A DNA stretch of 64,000 nucleotides from Adenophora triphylla var. japonica (Eukaryota > Streptophyta > Magnoliopsida > Asterales > Campanulaceae). This document shows, piece by piece, positions 11,755 through 22,262 of the stretch; the first letter of the stretch is position 1, and each line of letters begins with the position of its first letter. The DNA lies in NCBI GenBank assembly GCA_022495995.1, contig JAFEMH010005432.1, positions 1 to 64,000 on the forward strand, read 5' to 3'. The notes under the pieces were generated by a model. That model was not told the origin of the DNA and ran no database searches. It saw only the letters and a program-made list of their open reading frames with translations. A program made the position numbers and the translations under genes.

Positions 11755-12089
11755 CTTATAACCGTTGTGGTGGAAATGTATTTATAGTTGATGTAGGTGG
11801 TTTATTTGGCAGGGCTACATGAGCTTCGAGATTCATGGGACAGTTATGCATTATTTGAACGTGTCCTTAAACGGTCCCTGATTTGTAGGGGAGCAGTTAT
11901 GGCAAGAGTAATTGCACGTGCACCTATGACCGTTAGGTCGACGCTAGCAGGGCAGGTCGAGGTCGACGCTTGAGGTTTGGTCGACCTGACTGATGGGTAG
12001 AGCTGGATCGTACCCATAACATGACTTGAATCATAAGTTCGGACTAAGTTAAGTCGGGACCTAGTAGGTCAGACAATGAACTTAAGGCA
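11755..12089 (-). repeat. 5' LTR of element A, second part
   Basis: Continues the LTR after the nested insert. It aligns with B's LTR upstream region (aacggtccctgatttgtaggg, the gtcgacct-rich block, gttaagtcgggacct). Similarity to B stops near 12080-12090, where the truncated gag of element C begins, so this is A's outer edge. The exact TG terminus is uncertain. Confidence 0.7.
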
Positions 12090-13027
12090 ACTTGAAACCC
12101 ACGGGAGGCCTTAGTTCGATCAAATCCCTGGATAAGGGTCGAAGAGTATTATAGTTTCTTTTGCCCTTTCCTTCATCTTCCTTTCTATCTGCCTCCATTT
12201 TTTCCAGCCTCCTTTTCAAGTTTACAAGTTCCCTTGTATCTTGGTCATTCCTTTGATAGGAGACGTTGATGGATTTTTGTCTTTCATCTTCGTGGGGTTC
12301 CCTTCTAGAGTGGGCCCTCTGCCTTTCACTCCTAGGCGGAGTTGCTTCTCTTCCTCTCCTTTCTCTGTGGGACTGCGACCTTACCGTCCTTACTGGCGAC
12401 CTACGTCTATTCCTTTCGGCCTCTTGCTGTCTCCTCAAGGCTGACTCGGCCTCTTGCTCTCTTCGCTGGTCAAGCCTATCTCTTAGGTTGACACTGGGAT
12501 CTATGGAGATGTGAGAAGGAGGAGGCATCTTGATCCTTGGTTGTTCAGCAGAAGGTCTGGGACCTCCATTCTGTCTAGTACCTCCATTAGTTCGTCTATG
12601 GGAGGTAATGGAAGGAGCAGATCGATGTGATCTTCTACCCTCATTAGGAGATTCTGGCATGTCGAGCAACTCCTCGTGAACCTCTAACAAACTTTGGAGC
12701 AATCTAGCCTGTTCCATCAGTATATCCTTCATGTTGGGGTGAGTAGTTGAGGGATTGGGTTGTTGCCTGCAACTGTTCGACCCACTTGGATTCGTTTTGG
12801 CTGCTGACCTTCTTCTTGCTCGGGCATAGCCTCTTTTTCCTTCGATTATCCTGCAGGCCCGTGCCATCAGCAACGCTATCAGAGCGGGTCGCGCTTCTAG
12901 CTGTGCGTCCCGGTGGGGGAGGAGGCAAATTAATGTTACGATTTTCGACACCGGTGTCCATGTTTTTACCAGGGTTTTCTTGTTCGTGTTCGGTGGAGGG
13001 GGTAGTGGTGTGCCCATCAGATACCAT
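12090..13027 (-). pseudogene. gag, N-terminal part, of a related Tat element (C)
   Basis: From a start at 13027, a Pro-rich leader and ATRSDSVADG resemble the gag start of A and B. Then comes an Arg/Ser-rich part and RPLSRDLIELRPPVGF, which in A continues into the capsid region. Here the reading is cut at about 12090, exactly where A's LTR begins. The simplest reading is that A inserted into C's gag. One frameshift lies between the 12704-13027 frame and the 12082-13116 frame. Confidence 0.7.
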
Positions 13028-13089
13028 TGTTGTGGTTTGATTAGAGTTTCAAGGTCAAATAAGCTTCGTTCCCGGCAATAGAACCAAAC

Positions 13090-13530
13090 TGATGCTGCAA
13101 GGAACGTGTTGATCACCTACGTCCAGCAATTAGGATGATCACCAACCTTATTTACCTGAAACCAGTGAACAAACGACTAGCCGGGATGGTCTCCGGCTAA
13201 GACCCTCCGGCCTGAGAGTAAGTACCACGTGTTTAGCTTATAAACTATAATTGACTGAATTGAAATCAATTGAATAGCAAATAAGGCATTACCCGTAAAC
13301 GGGGGATATTGTAGGTCGACGTACGTCTCTGTAGGTCGAGCTCGCCTAAGCAAATCAAGGTCGACCTGACTTTGTATCATAGCCAGATAGATATAAGTTA
13401 ATGATCGTATGTCGGACGAAGCTAGTCGGGATCAATGATGGTCGGACAATGAGCTAGATCGACTGATCTCTGATGGGTCGTGGACCTCGTATTAGCTGGG
13501 TCGGCCCATTCAAGGGTGTTGCGATAATAG
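13090..13530 (-). repeat. 5' LTR of element C (approximate outer end)
   Basis: The plus strand has TGATGCTGCAAGG at 13090, preceded by a primer-binding-site complement, the same arrangement as in A and B. The next 440 bases contain blocks shared with B's LTR (actagccgggatggtctccggct; gtcgacct repeats; gggtcggcccattcaagggtg). Similarity fades near 13530; I cannot fix the TG end. Confidence 0.6.
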
Positions 13531-13804
13531 TGTATGAATAATTGGGCTTCGTACGCTGAGCCTAGCCCGTCACTTTTATTTCATTAACCTCACTTTTCAT
13601 ATTTAAAACACTTACTTTACTATAAATTCTTTTAAAATTTTATATAAAACCTATTTTTTTCTCTTTTCAAATGGGACGAAGGAATATAATGTCTTAACAA
13701 TATTCGAGTACTATGTTGCTGAGATTCGAGGGCTAAGATGTAATTACGTTATACGTAGCTTTCGAATTTTGGCCGTACCAACAAAAAGAGAGGGGTATAA
13801 TATA
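13531..13804. other. Spacer, nothing recognised
   Basis: AT-rich sequence between element C and a Stowaway MITE. No frame, repeat or RNA signal that I can support. Confidence 0.5.
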
Positions 13805-14036
13805 CTCCCTCCGTCCCATTACAAACCACAAACTTTCCTTTTTGGTCGTCCCATTACAAACCACAAACTTCTTAAAATGAAAAGGAATCTTTACTATTCC
13901 CTCCACTCATTCTCTCTCCTACATTATTTTAATACTCACAACACCATTATAATTCACTATTCCCTCCACTATAATTCACTTTTCCTTAATTCCCGTGTCT
14001 ACAGTAAATTTCCCATTACTAATGGGACGGAGGGAG
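13805..14036. mobile_element. Stowaway MITE (Tc1/mariner), 232 bp
   Basis: Perfect terminal inverted repeats CTCCCTCCGTCCCATTA and TAATGGGACGGAGGGAG, with the TA target duplication at 13803-13804 and 14037-14038. Non-coding. Confidence 0.95.
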
Positions 14037-14052
14037 TATAATATAGAGTAAG

Positions 14053-14323
14053 TTTTAGGAGAAACCTGTTTCTCCATAAGTTATAAAAAGCCCATTTTCA
14101 TCCTGAAAAATATCGAGTTTAGACCTTAAAACATTGAGTTTAGGCCTTAAAATACCTAGAAAAAAATTAGTGAATTTAGGCGTTAAAACAGTGAGTTTAA
14201 GCTAGAAAATAAAATAGAGAGCTTAGGCCTTAAAATAGTGAGTTTAGGCTTTAAAACACCAAGTCAATATATTTAAAAAGAGGATTTTTTTATAACTTAT
14301 GGAGAAACAGATTTCCTCCAAAA
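14053..14323. mobile_element. Unclassified MITE-like inverted-repeat element
   Basis: Ends are inverted repeats of about 33 bp: one arm reads CTGTTTCTCCATAAGTTATA, the other its complement, with few mismatches. The interior repeats a unit of about 22 bp (gtgagtttaggccttaaaac) five or six times. No clear target duplication, so the superfamily is open. Confidence 0.6.
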
Positions 14324-15429
14324 TTTTCTAATTATTAAATACTTGCATGTTCTGTTCATTCATGTTAGGTTTGAATAAAAGATTCAGCTTTGGATTTGAA
14401 CGATCTCTCTAGTATTTTAATTTAAATAAAGAATACCTGAATTTTAGGCTATCTTTTAAAAAGATTATTATCTCTATCAAAGACAGTCAAAATTCATATC
14501 TAGAATGGAATATTCCAATTTTCCCATTAAGAATCTAGATATAAATATGAGGTTGAGGATTTTTTCTAGCTGGTCAAAACATTCTATGCCACTTTTTAAA
14601 GTCATATTTATAAGAGTTTTTTTTTTTTTTCTTCCTTTCATGTAGTGCGATTGAAGTTAATGGAAGTAAGGAGTTGATGGCCATTGAATGGAAATGGAGG
14701 AATAGGAGTTCATGGTAGGGGCTATTTGCCAAATTAGACAGACATCCTCCTCTTCTATCTATCGCTTATCAAATTAAATAATTTTTATTTAGATATCTCA
14801 TTTAAACTTGGGAAAATTGCATTTTGGGTCTCAAAGTTTAGGGGGTTTTAGGGGATGTTACTAAGTCAGATCCTTTTCTATCACTATTTACAATATACGC
14901 TTCAAAGTTGTTATTATGTTAGCATTTTAAGGTTTTTAACTAGTTTTGTTAGAAAATCTGTTAAATGATCATGTACAAATCATATGTTATTTAACATATG
15001 ATGTTTTTGAACAATAATTCTTTAATTGTTGATTTAATGCAAATTAAATGAAAATAAATAATCAAAATAGAAAATCTAAATTAAAAACCCTTCTCTAACC
15101 GTATATCCAATTTTATGTTTCAAACTTTAAAACAAAATAAAATAATTATTATCTAAATTAAAAAAAAAACTAAAGAAAGTTAATATAATTTTAAAAAATT
15201 GAAAACATTAATATATTATGTTGAAAACATTATTAGATTAAAATTAAATATTTCATTTTTGAAGCAATAATAATTATTTTATTGATTTAAAAATATAATA
15301 TTTATTGGATGGAAATTAATAGTCAGAATAAAAAATTACTCTAACTTTTTTTTAAGAAAAATTACTCCTCCTTAGTATTATAAAAGAAAGGAAAAAAAAA
15401 AAAAACCAAACCCAAATCCAAACCCACCA
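14324..15429. other. AT-rich spacer, nothing recognised
   Basis: Low-GC sequence with A and T runs. No gene or named repeat found. Confidence 0.5.
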
Positions 15430-15673
15430 GTATTAACGATTAAGATTTTGTAAGCAAAACTTAAACTTTGTTAGCATTTTGTGTTTTCAGTATTATTGTT
15501 TACCCTTTGATTACTCTCTCTCTCCCTCTCTAAACTTGAGTGTAAGTTAGTAAAAAAAGGTCCAAAAGGTGATAGTTGGGCTGAATTTGGGTCAGAACCG
15601 TGAGGATCATCTGATCGAGTCTAGGCAAGGTCGAGAATTTTTATTTTTTTGGCGAACAAAGCTTAGTCGCTGC

Positions 15674-15682
15674 TCTATAAAG
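15674..15682 (+). promoter_or_regulatory. Possible TATA box (ctctataaagcc), copy 1
   Basis: CTATAAAG lies about 35 bp upstream of the small open frame at 15711 and is followed by a (catc)n stretch and a gagaggga leader. The same block occurs at about 37320 and 47885. Promoter function is inferred from sequence alone. Confidence 0.3.
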
Positions 15683-15710
15683 CCAGCCATCCATACATCC
15701 ATCCATCCAT

Positions 15711-15935
15711 TTGAATAGAGAGGGAGAGAGTTCATCACAAGTCTATTCCTATGATCTCATTCTTACTAAGCTTCAAATACAAATGATACAATGCCTTGGC
15801 CCTCAACACAAACGAGTACTCACAATTAACCCTGTTTTCTTAGTAGCCCTTCAGTCACCTTATTGCCCCCACTTGGGTCACAAGCCCACGCTACTGGACT
15901 CGGCAATCTCCTTCTTCTTTGTTATTCTAGTTTAA
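15711..15935 (+). CDS. Small hypothetical ORF repeated three times, copy 1
   Basis: A 74-codon frame. Its last 60 residues (MIQCLGPQHKRV... to SAISFFFVILV) recur almost unchanged at 37396-37593 and 47958-48155, although the N-terminal residues differ because a gtgaaactatattg segment is missing here. I do not recognise the protein. The C terminus is hydrophobic. Conservation may only reflect recent duplication rather than coding function; there are few differences on which to judge. It could equally be a first exon or part of a non-coding transcript. Confidence 0.25.
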   Translation: MNREGESSSQVYSYDLILTKLQIQMIQCLGPQHKRVLTINPVFLVALQSPYCPHLGHKPTLLDSAISFFFVILV

Positions 15936-16004
15936 TATCTCTACTTTCTTATTTGCTTCCGATGTGGGCTGGGCTTTGTTTTGGTTGTTTTGGGAGTTAA
16001 AAAG

Positions 16005-16205
16005 TTACAAACCGATGAATAGTAATTCGATTTGTTTTGATTTGAACAATATAATTGAATTGCATTTTGAACCAAACCGAACTAATTCATATCGGTTTGG
16101 TTTAGTTCGATTTAAATTTTTTTGCGTTTCAATTCAATTCGATCTGATTTTTTTAAAAAACGATGACCAGTGATTTAGTCTATAAATTGGCTCAAAACAA
16201 ACCAT
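16005..16205. repeat. AT-rich dispersed repeat ending in accatttacaccc
   Basis: A block rich in aaccgaa / ttcggttt-type words ending in aaccatttacacccttatt. A similar ending is found at 37865 (copy 2) and 56160, suggesting a shared small transposon family. No target duplication is visible. Confidence 0.35.
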
Positions 16206-16503
16206 TTACACCCTTATTCTCTGATGGCGTTATGAGAGCAAAGAAGTCTTTTACCATTTTTCTTGTTCCTTTTTTTAGGGCGAAGAAGCTTTGATAAGTT
16301 TCACAAGAGTTTTGATGTTGAGGGGATTGAGCAGTGGGGGAAGTTATTAAATCTGTCTTTCTATTATCTAAAAATAAATAAAAAATCTTTTTATCGATTT
16401 ACTTGTTGAGTGATAATTTTAAGAGAAATGGTAATTTAATATTACCTGGGTTCCATTTCAATGTGCACATATTAAAAGGCAAAGGTTTTAAAAATAGCTA
16501 GGC

Positions 16504-16687
16504 GGATGTTAGGTGGTGAAACCGGGTCTAGCGTCTAAGGGTCTAATTGGTACCGAGAATTTAGACACAAATGTTAGAAAGCATAAGAAAATTATGGATG
16601 TTAGGTGGTGAAACCGGGTTTAGCGTTTAAGGGTCTAATTGGTACTGAGAATTTAGACACAAATGTTAGAAAGCATAAGAAAATTAT
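16504..16687 (+). repeat. 92-bp tandem duplication, copy 1 only
   Basis: The block beginning ggatgttaggtggtgaaacc occurs at 16504 and again at 16596 with a few substitutions. Copy 2 has it once (about 39800-39895). Confidence 0.9.
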
Positions 16688-16779
16688 GGAGTTAATTACC
16701 AATTTTGTCTCTTACCTATTTACCTTTTTACCTATTCATTATTAAATTATTTCATTTTACGATTTCGTCATAAAACTAA

Positions 16780-17611
16780 GGGCTCGTTTGGTTGGTGGTA
16801 AAGTGGGGTAATGGAATGCTCAATTCCATTCCTCCAATTCCTTTGGCCTGTTTGGTTTAAGTTTTCCTAAAATTTTCATTCCCACGGAATGATCAATTCC
16901 CTCCAACGTTGGAATTTGTCATTTCTTCCATATATGGAAGGAATGTTCAATTCCTTTGGCAATGAAATTGTAAAAAAAAAAAAAAATAACCAAATTAAAT
17001 ACCCCCAAATCCAAATCACCCCTACCCCTGCCTACCCACCCCCACTCAGCCCCTGCCCTACCCCACCCCCCACGAAAAAAAAAAATTAAAAGATCCCGCC
17101 TACCACCGCCCCCATCCAGCCCCTGCCCTACCCCCTCCCCCCCCCCACAAAAAAAAAAATTTAAAGACCCCCGCCTACTCCCTCCCCCATCCAAACCCCC
17201 GCCCTATCACCCCACTTACCCCCACCCCCACGAAAAAAAAAAAATTAAAAGCCCCCGCCTACCCCCCCATCCAAACTCCCGTCCTACCACCCCCATCTAC
17301 CCTCCCCCTCACCCCCACGAAAAAAAAAATTTACTCATTTTGCATACCCCCTACCTACCCCACCCCCTCACACCCCCAAAAAAATTAAAGAAGGGTAAAT
17401 TGGATATTTTATATTCTTTCATTTCATTTCTATAATTTGTATTTTCAAATCAAACATAATTTGCCAAGGAATTGAATGACAATTTCATTCCTTTTCGTGC
17501 CAACCAAACGGAGGGGTTTGACCAGTTTTTTTTCATTCCAATTCTTTCAGGAATTCAATTCCATTGACCATTCCATTCCTTCACTTTTTTTCCATCGAAC
17601 CAAACGGCCCC
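16780..17611. mobile_element. PIF/Harbinger-like element with C-rich minisatellite, copy 1
   Basis: Terminal repeats GGGCTCGTTTGGTTGGTGG and inverted GGGGCCGTTTGGTTCGATGG, with TAA on both sides (16777-16779, 17612-17614). The middle (about 16990-17380) is a tandem array of roughly 80-90 bp units of the kind cccctgcctacccc...cacgaaaaaaaaaattaaaag. Non-autonomous. Copy 2 at 39989-40836. Confidence 0.8.
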
Positions 17612-18001
17612 TAAGTATTTAGTTTACCATATAGCATCCTTTCATCTCATTTCCGTCCAAACTGACGTTAAATCTGCCTATTTGACACGCTGATGTCATA
17701 AAAATGCTGATTTTATAGGACACTTGATCAAAATTTACTGATATGGTTATAAAAGGGGGTACAAATGAAAATTATTGAACTAGAGACCTCTCACCCAAAA
17801 ATCCAATGCATAGAGGGGTTAAAATTAAAATATGAATTTATAAATAAACCCCTCCTTATAAAAAAGAAATCAATTAGTTTTTTTTTTTCAAATTTTCAAA
17901 ACAATGTTATGTTCTAATGAATTTAAAACAAAATTTACATATTAAGTTATTTATTATTTTAACAATTATAACTTAGTTTTTCTTGGATCGAAGGTTTGTA
18001 A

Positions 18002-18434
18002 GAGCATCCACAACAATGAAGTTTAGGAAAGTCATTGGCTGATGTGGCGTGTATGACTCCCCCATCAATGACATTCCAACCATTCATGCATGACTTTTCT
18101 TTTTTTGGTTTTGTCAGACGATGGGCTTCACGGCGTGGGGGAAAAAGGAATTCAAGCCTTTACCAATTAAAATGTAACAGGTGTCATATTTTTGAAATTA
18201 ATTATATTTTTTAATATTTTTTTACAAAAATTGCAATTAACATATAAAAAATAATAAAAATATAAGAATATTGAAAAAACTATCATCATTAATAAAAAGT
18301 AGGAGAGAGAAATTGATGACTTTTGTCATGAATGGAGATAAAATTGTTTAGAATTGTGTTTTTGATGACTGATGGCGTGGAGCTGAGGTGGAGAAGAAAG
18401 AGATGGAAATAAAGTGGTATTGATAAAGATGCTC
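18002..18434. mobile_element. PIF/Harbinger (Tourist-like) MITE, copy 1 only
   Basis: Ends GAGCATCCAC and GATGCTC inverted, flanked by TAA (17999-18001, 18435-18437). Copy 2 has the uninterrupted site at 41225-41227 (ggtttgtaatggtac), which proves the insertion. Confidence 0.9.
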
Positions 18435-18503
18435 TAATGGTACACAGCATGAATCCGCAAATAAAATGCTAAAGCAACAATAAAGTAGAAATCCCATCTC
18501 CAA

Positions 18504-18506
<3 letters not shown>

Positions 18507-18555
<49 letters not shown>

Positions 18556-18560
18556 TCTCT
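18507..18560. repeat. (CT)n microsatellite, copy 1
   Basis: About 54 bp of CT with one interruption; the copy 2 counterpart at 41306-41384 is about 79 bp long. Confidence 0.95.
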
Positions 18561-18659
18561 GTGTGGAATTAGGTTAATGAAAATTATAAAGGAGGAGCGT
18601 GTATTATTTAAAGTTTCAATTTTACACCCTTTATAATGAAAAATAACTATTAGGGTATA

Positions 18660-18923
18660 CTCCCTCCGTCCCGATCGACTTAGGACTTTTTGCCATTTTT
18701 GGCGTTCCACCCGACTTAGGACGGCCCAAAATGGAAACCTTAAATCACTATTCTCTCCACTCATTCTCTCTCCTACATTATTTTAATACTCACAACACCA
18801 TTATAATTTACTATTCCCTCCACTCATTCTCTCTCCTATTTTTAAATTACACTCACAACATTTACCTTTTTCTTAATTCCCGTGCCATTTCAAAAAATCC
18901 TAAGTCGGCCGGGACGGAGGGAG
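18660..18923. mobile_element. Stowaway MITE, copy 1 only
   Basis: CTCCCTCCGTCCCGATCGAC and its imperfect inverse, TA on both sides (18658-18659, 18924-18925). Copy 2 near 41480 reads straight through, gggtatttagttt. Confidence 0.95.
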
Positions 18924-19294
18924 TATAGTTTAATATATTACAGGTTTATCCCCTTTTATTTTTACATCAGCACATCTTGATCAAGTATATTGCCAACTTA
19001 GCATTTTTATTACATTAGCATGCCACATAGGCAGCTTTAACGACAGTTTGGACGAAAATGAGACGTAAGGATTACATGGTAAACTAAGTAATTAGGTTAA
19101 AAACGAAATCGCGAAATGAAATACTTCCAGTGACGAATAGGTAAAAAAAAATCAATAGGTATGTGACGAACTTGATAGTTAACTCGAAAATTATGAATGT
19201 ATTCCATCATTCACAAAATAAACTAATGTCAAGTTAAATTCAACATTTTGTCTTTTGTTTTCATTTTCAATCCTTGTAAAATGACGTCGTATTA

Positions 19295-19535
19295 GACTAT
19301 TTTTTTCAACACCCACTTTATCACTCCACATCAGCCAGGCCCGTCTCAATAATTTATGGTGCCCTGTGCAAAATGAGGTTATTAGGCCCTTAATAAGGTT
19401 GAAAAATAAAATGAAGAGGAGGGAAGTCAAAATAAACAAACATGCTAATACAAAGGATCGAACCCAAACTTTCCAACACCTTTTACACGCCACTTAACCA
19501 CTGGAACATTTTTCAACTTGTGTATTGATTCAGAG

Positions 19536-19574
<39 letters not shown>

Positions 19575-20336
19575 TTAAAAAAATTGGGGCCCTATAGTTT
19601 TTGGGGCCCTGTACCGCTGCGCTCCTTGAGCACCCTCGAAAACGGGTCTGACATCAGCTTCTCTCTCCTCCACCAAATTTATCAACACTCTTTCAACTTT
19701 ACATCCTACAATGGTTGTGTTTATAAAACTTCAACACCCTTCCAACTCATCATCTTATACCCCATCACTTTTATTTTATTTTATATTCTTTATTTTTATG
19801 ATTATTAAAATTATTATTATTATTATCATTTATAATTAAAAAAAAACTTCACACTTAATTAATTTTCTGTAATTACAATTAAATAAATACGAGAAAAAAA
19901 TTATTGAAAAACTAAAAAGGAAAATTAACAAAGGATAATTAAGAAATTTATATTTAAAAAAGAGGGTTTTTTTTTTCTGTATTCAAATCAAATGAAACAA
20001 GTCTCTATTTATAGAGAAAAAATTATGAATTTTGGTGTAAAAAAATAATTAAGGTCAAAAAAATGGATAAAAGAAAAAAAATCTGAAATCCAACCAATCA
20101 ATCATAGCCTGCCACGTGTCACAATAAAAAAAAAATCGTTTTCCCCCTGCGTACACGCGCTTCTGTCGGCGCGTGTACACCACGCGTCAATTTCGCCCAA
20201 TTAGAAGCCGGCACGTGAAACTCAGCTGGCCACCTCATTTTTTATCAATATGTTGAATTTTTACAACATCAAAATTTTTTCAACACCCTTCCCAATAACA
20301 CCAAAAAAAAAAAATTCAACACCATTGTAGATGGTC
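19295..20336. mobile_element. PIF/Harbinger-like MITE, copy 1, split by a hAT MITE
   Basis: Ends GACTATTTTTTTCAACACC and inverted GACCATCTACAATGGTGTT, flanked by TTA (19292-19294, 20337-20339). Interior is AT-rich with a GC-rich patch of tacacgcg words near 20150-20200. Copy 2: 41852-42590. Confidence 0.75.
19336..19650. mobile_element. hAT MITE, 315 bp, copy 1 only
   Basis: Ends CAGGCCCGTCTC and inverted CAGACCCGTTTTC; perfect 8-bp duplication ACATCAGC at 19328-19335 and 19651-19658. Copy 2 has a single ACATCAGC at 41885-41892. It contains a (TA)n run near 19537-19568. Confidence 0.95.
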
Positions 20337-20512
20337 TTAGGGCAATAAAAAAAAGTATTTAGGCCCCCTAGGCCTGCCCAGACCGCTTAACGCCTAATAG
20401 AAAATCGCGGCGCTATCCCGCTTTTTAAAACATTGTTAAAAAGTATTGTAAGGAAGGTATTATCGATATGTTAACTTAGTGAGATTTGCAAGTGAAATAC
20501 ATAATTTAAGTA

Positions 20513-21403
20513 GGAAATTTTCCCCAAGGGCCCTCCATGTCCATATGTATTTCCATATAAAGAAATGCCTTTTCCTTTATCCCAAAAAAAAAACAGTTTT
20601 TCAAAATTAAATTCCTCAGACACCCCCCACCTCCCTACTCTCTATTATCATTTTTTCTCTCAATTTTATTTTCTCTCTTTTTTTCTCTCTCTAAAAAACA
20701 CACACACACACAGTTCTCCAAACCCAATCTCAACCCCACCATCCCTTTCTTCTCCGGTGACCTAAACTCCGGCACCGGCGTCTCTTGTCCTCCGGTGACC
20801 TCAACCCCACCATCCCTTTCTTATAAGTTTATAAGTCAATTATGAGAGTAATTCATTGTTATTATGAGAGTAATTCGTTGTTATTATTCAAAATTTTGAT
20901 TTTTTTGGTTGAAAAAATTGTCTTATAAGTCAATTATAAAAGTCAAAGTAGTCTTATAATTATAAAAGTTGTAAATGTATAAATTATGAGAGTAATTCGT
21001 TGTTATAATTGAAATTTTTGATTTTTTTTTTGTTGAAATTTTTGATTTATAAGTCAATTATAAGAGAACTTATAAGTGTTGTAAATATGTAAATTATGAG
21101 ATTAATTCGTTGTTAATATTGATTTTTTTTTTTTTGGTTGAAAAAATTAAACTGAAACTATTTTGAATCTAATGAATGATTTAAAATACTTGAATGTCTA
21201 GTGACCAATATTTAATTCTCAAAGTTTCAGTGACCAAAGTATAATTTTTAGTTTTCGAATTGGGTAACCACCCTTCACACACGTGCAAGAAAGTAAGGGT
21301 AATTATGTCTTTGTATTATCGAGGGGTGTCTGGGGAATTAACTAAATGTTGTTTCCTAAATTGGGTTTAAATCTCGCCCTAGGGGCCCTAGAGGAAATGG
21401 GTC
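20513..21403. mobile_element. Mutator-like MITE, 891 bp, copy 1 only
   Basis: Perfect 9-bp duplication ATTTAAGTA at 20504-20512 and 21404-21412; the single site survives in copy 2 at 42759-42767. Inverted ends are weak (CCCCAAGGGCCC against CTCTAGGGCCCC). Between about 20825 and 21120 a degenerate unit with ttataagtcaattatgagag repeats three times. No gene. Confidence 0.8.
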
Positions 21404-21457
21404 ATTTAAGTATCTGAGTATAAGTATAATGAGTGGGACATGATAAGAATAATAATA

Positions 21458-21726
21458 CCCTCTATATGTTCCTAAAAAAATATTAAAATTAAAAAAATGT
21501 ATCCAAATGAAAGTATTTTTTATCAAAAAAATTATTCGTAAACATTTTTTTACCAAAAAAAAATTCCACTATTCATTCATTATTGTTAAACTAAATTTTA
21601 AAAAAAGGGATAACCAAAATATTTATGAATCTTTGCAATTAAATTGCAATTAAATTGTATAAAACCTACACATTTTATAGTATACCATAAAATAAAATTT
21701 GAGAATTCTATTAGGAATGGAGGGAG
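21458..21726. mobile_element. Degenerate Stowaway MITE, copy 1
   Basis: Left end CCCTCTATATGTTCCTAAA and inverted right end CTCCCTCCATTCCTAATAG, flanked by TA. Present in both copies (42807-43062), so older than the duplication. Confidence 0.65.
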
Positions 21727-22163
21727 TAATAAACAATACTCGCCCTCTTCCAAAATAAATATTGTACTTGAATTTTATTAGTTAATTAAGTTGAAATTTG
21801 ACAGAAAAATTATGAAATTTGATTATCTTCGTAGTACTAGAGATGGCCAAACGGGCGACCCGGCCCGTTTGGACCAAACCCGGTTGAGAAACGGGTAGAA
21901 GCCCATCCATCCGTGTCGCGACACGGACCTAAACCCCGCCCGGCACGTCCCATTTCAACCGTTCAAGCCCGTCCGTTTGGGCCGAATCTGAAGATCCACG
22001 GGCCTAAACGGGTTTTTCTAATTTTATTTTTTTAATCAGAAAAAATATGAAAAAAATAAAAAGTAATTTAGTATTTAATAAGTTATTTTTTAAAATATAA
22101 AATAACTTAGACATAAGAAAATTAATTGTTTTATAGATATAACAAAATAAGAGTTTATACGAT

Positions 22164-22262
22164 ATCAACAAATAAAAATTATTCAAACTAAACTATTTTC
22201 TAAAAGGTATAAATTATACCTTTAAGAAAACAATTTAGTTTAAATAATTTTTATTTGTTGAT
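22164..22262. repeat. 99-bp near-perfect palindrome inside the hAT element
   Basis: Two 49-base arms around a single base, centred on GGTATAAATTATACC, with four mismatches by my alignment. Conserved in copy 2 (about 43500-43597). May form a hairpin RNA if transcribed. Confidence 0.85.

Larger units (their letters stand above)
1716..12089 (-). mobile_element. Tat-lineage Ty3/gypsy retrotransposon A, 3'-truncated by CACTA and carrying a nested LTR
   Basis: Read on the minus strand the order is LTR, primer-binding site, gag, reverse transcriptase, RNase H, a second RNase H, integrase, a repeat-rich untranslated region, then an antisense gene. This is the Tat layout. Its gag start is almost the same as that of element B (24626-36606), so both belong to one family. 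The 3' LTR is not in the window because the CACTA element at 1715 interrupts the antisense gene. Frames are broken by stops and shifts throughout and the protease segment is missing, so the copy cannot move on its own. Confidence 0.85.
16689..19185. mobile_element. Mutator-like element with long inverted repeats, copy 1
   Basis: Left arm from GAGTTAATTACCAATTTTGTC and the inverted right arm from GAGTTAACTATCAAGTTCGTC stay alignable for roughly 250-290 bp (through cgtccaaactg and the cctatttg/cctatgtgg blocks). The flanks share the 10-mer GAAAATTATG (16679-16688 and 19186-19195), fitting a 9-bp Mutator duplication. The left arm is split by a Harbinger-type MITE. No transposase frame. Copy 2: 39898-41743. 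Confidence 0.7.
16490..20435. mobile_element. hAT-like non-autonomous element hosting nested transposons, copy 1
   Basis: Left end CAAAGGTTTTAAAAATAG and right end, read inverted, CAATGTTTTAAAAAGCG form short imperfect terminal repeats. The flanks are TTAAAAGG (16482-16489) and TTAAAAAG (20436-20443), an 8-bp duplication with one mismatch as expected for hAT. The inside is almost wholly other elements: a MULE-like element (16689-19185) and a Harbinger-like MITE (19295-20336). No transposase. Copy 2 is 39775-42690. Confidence 0.6.
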
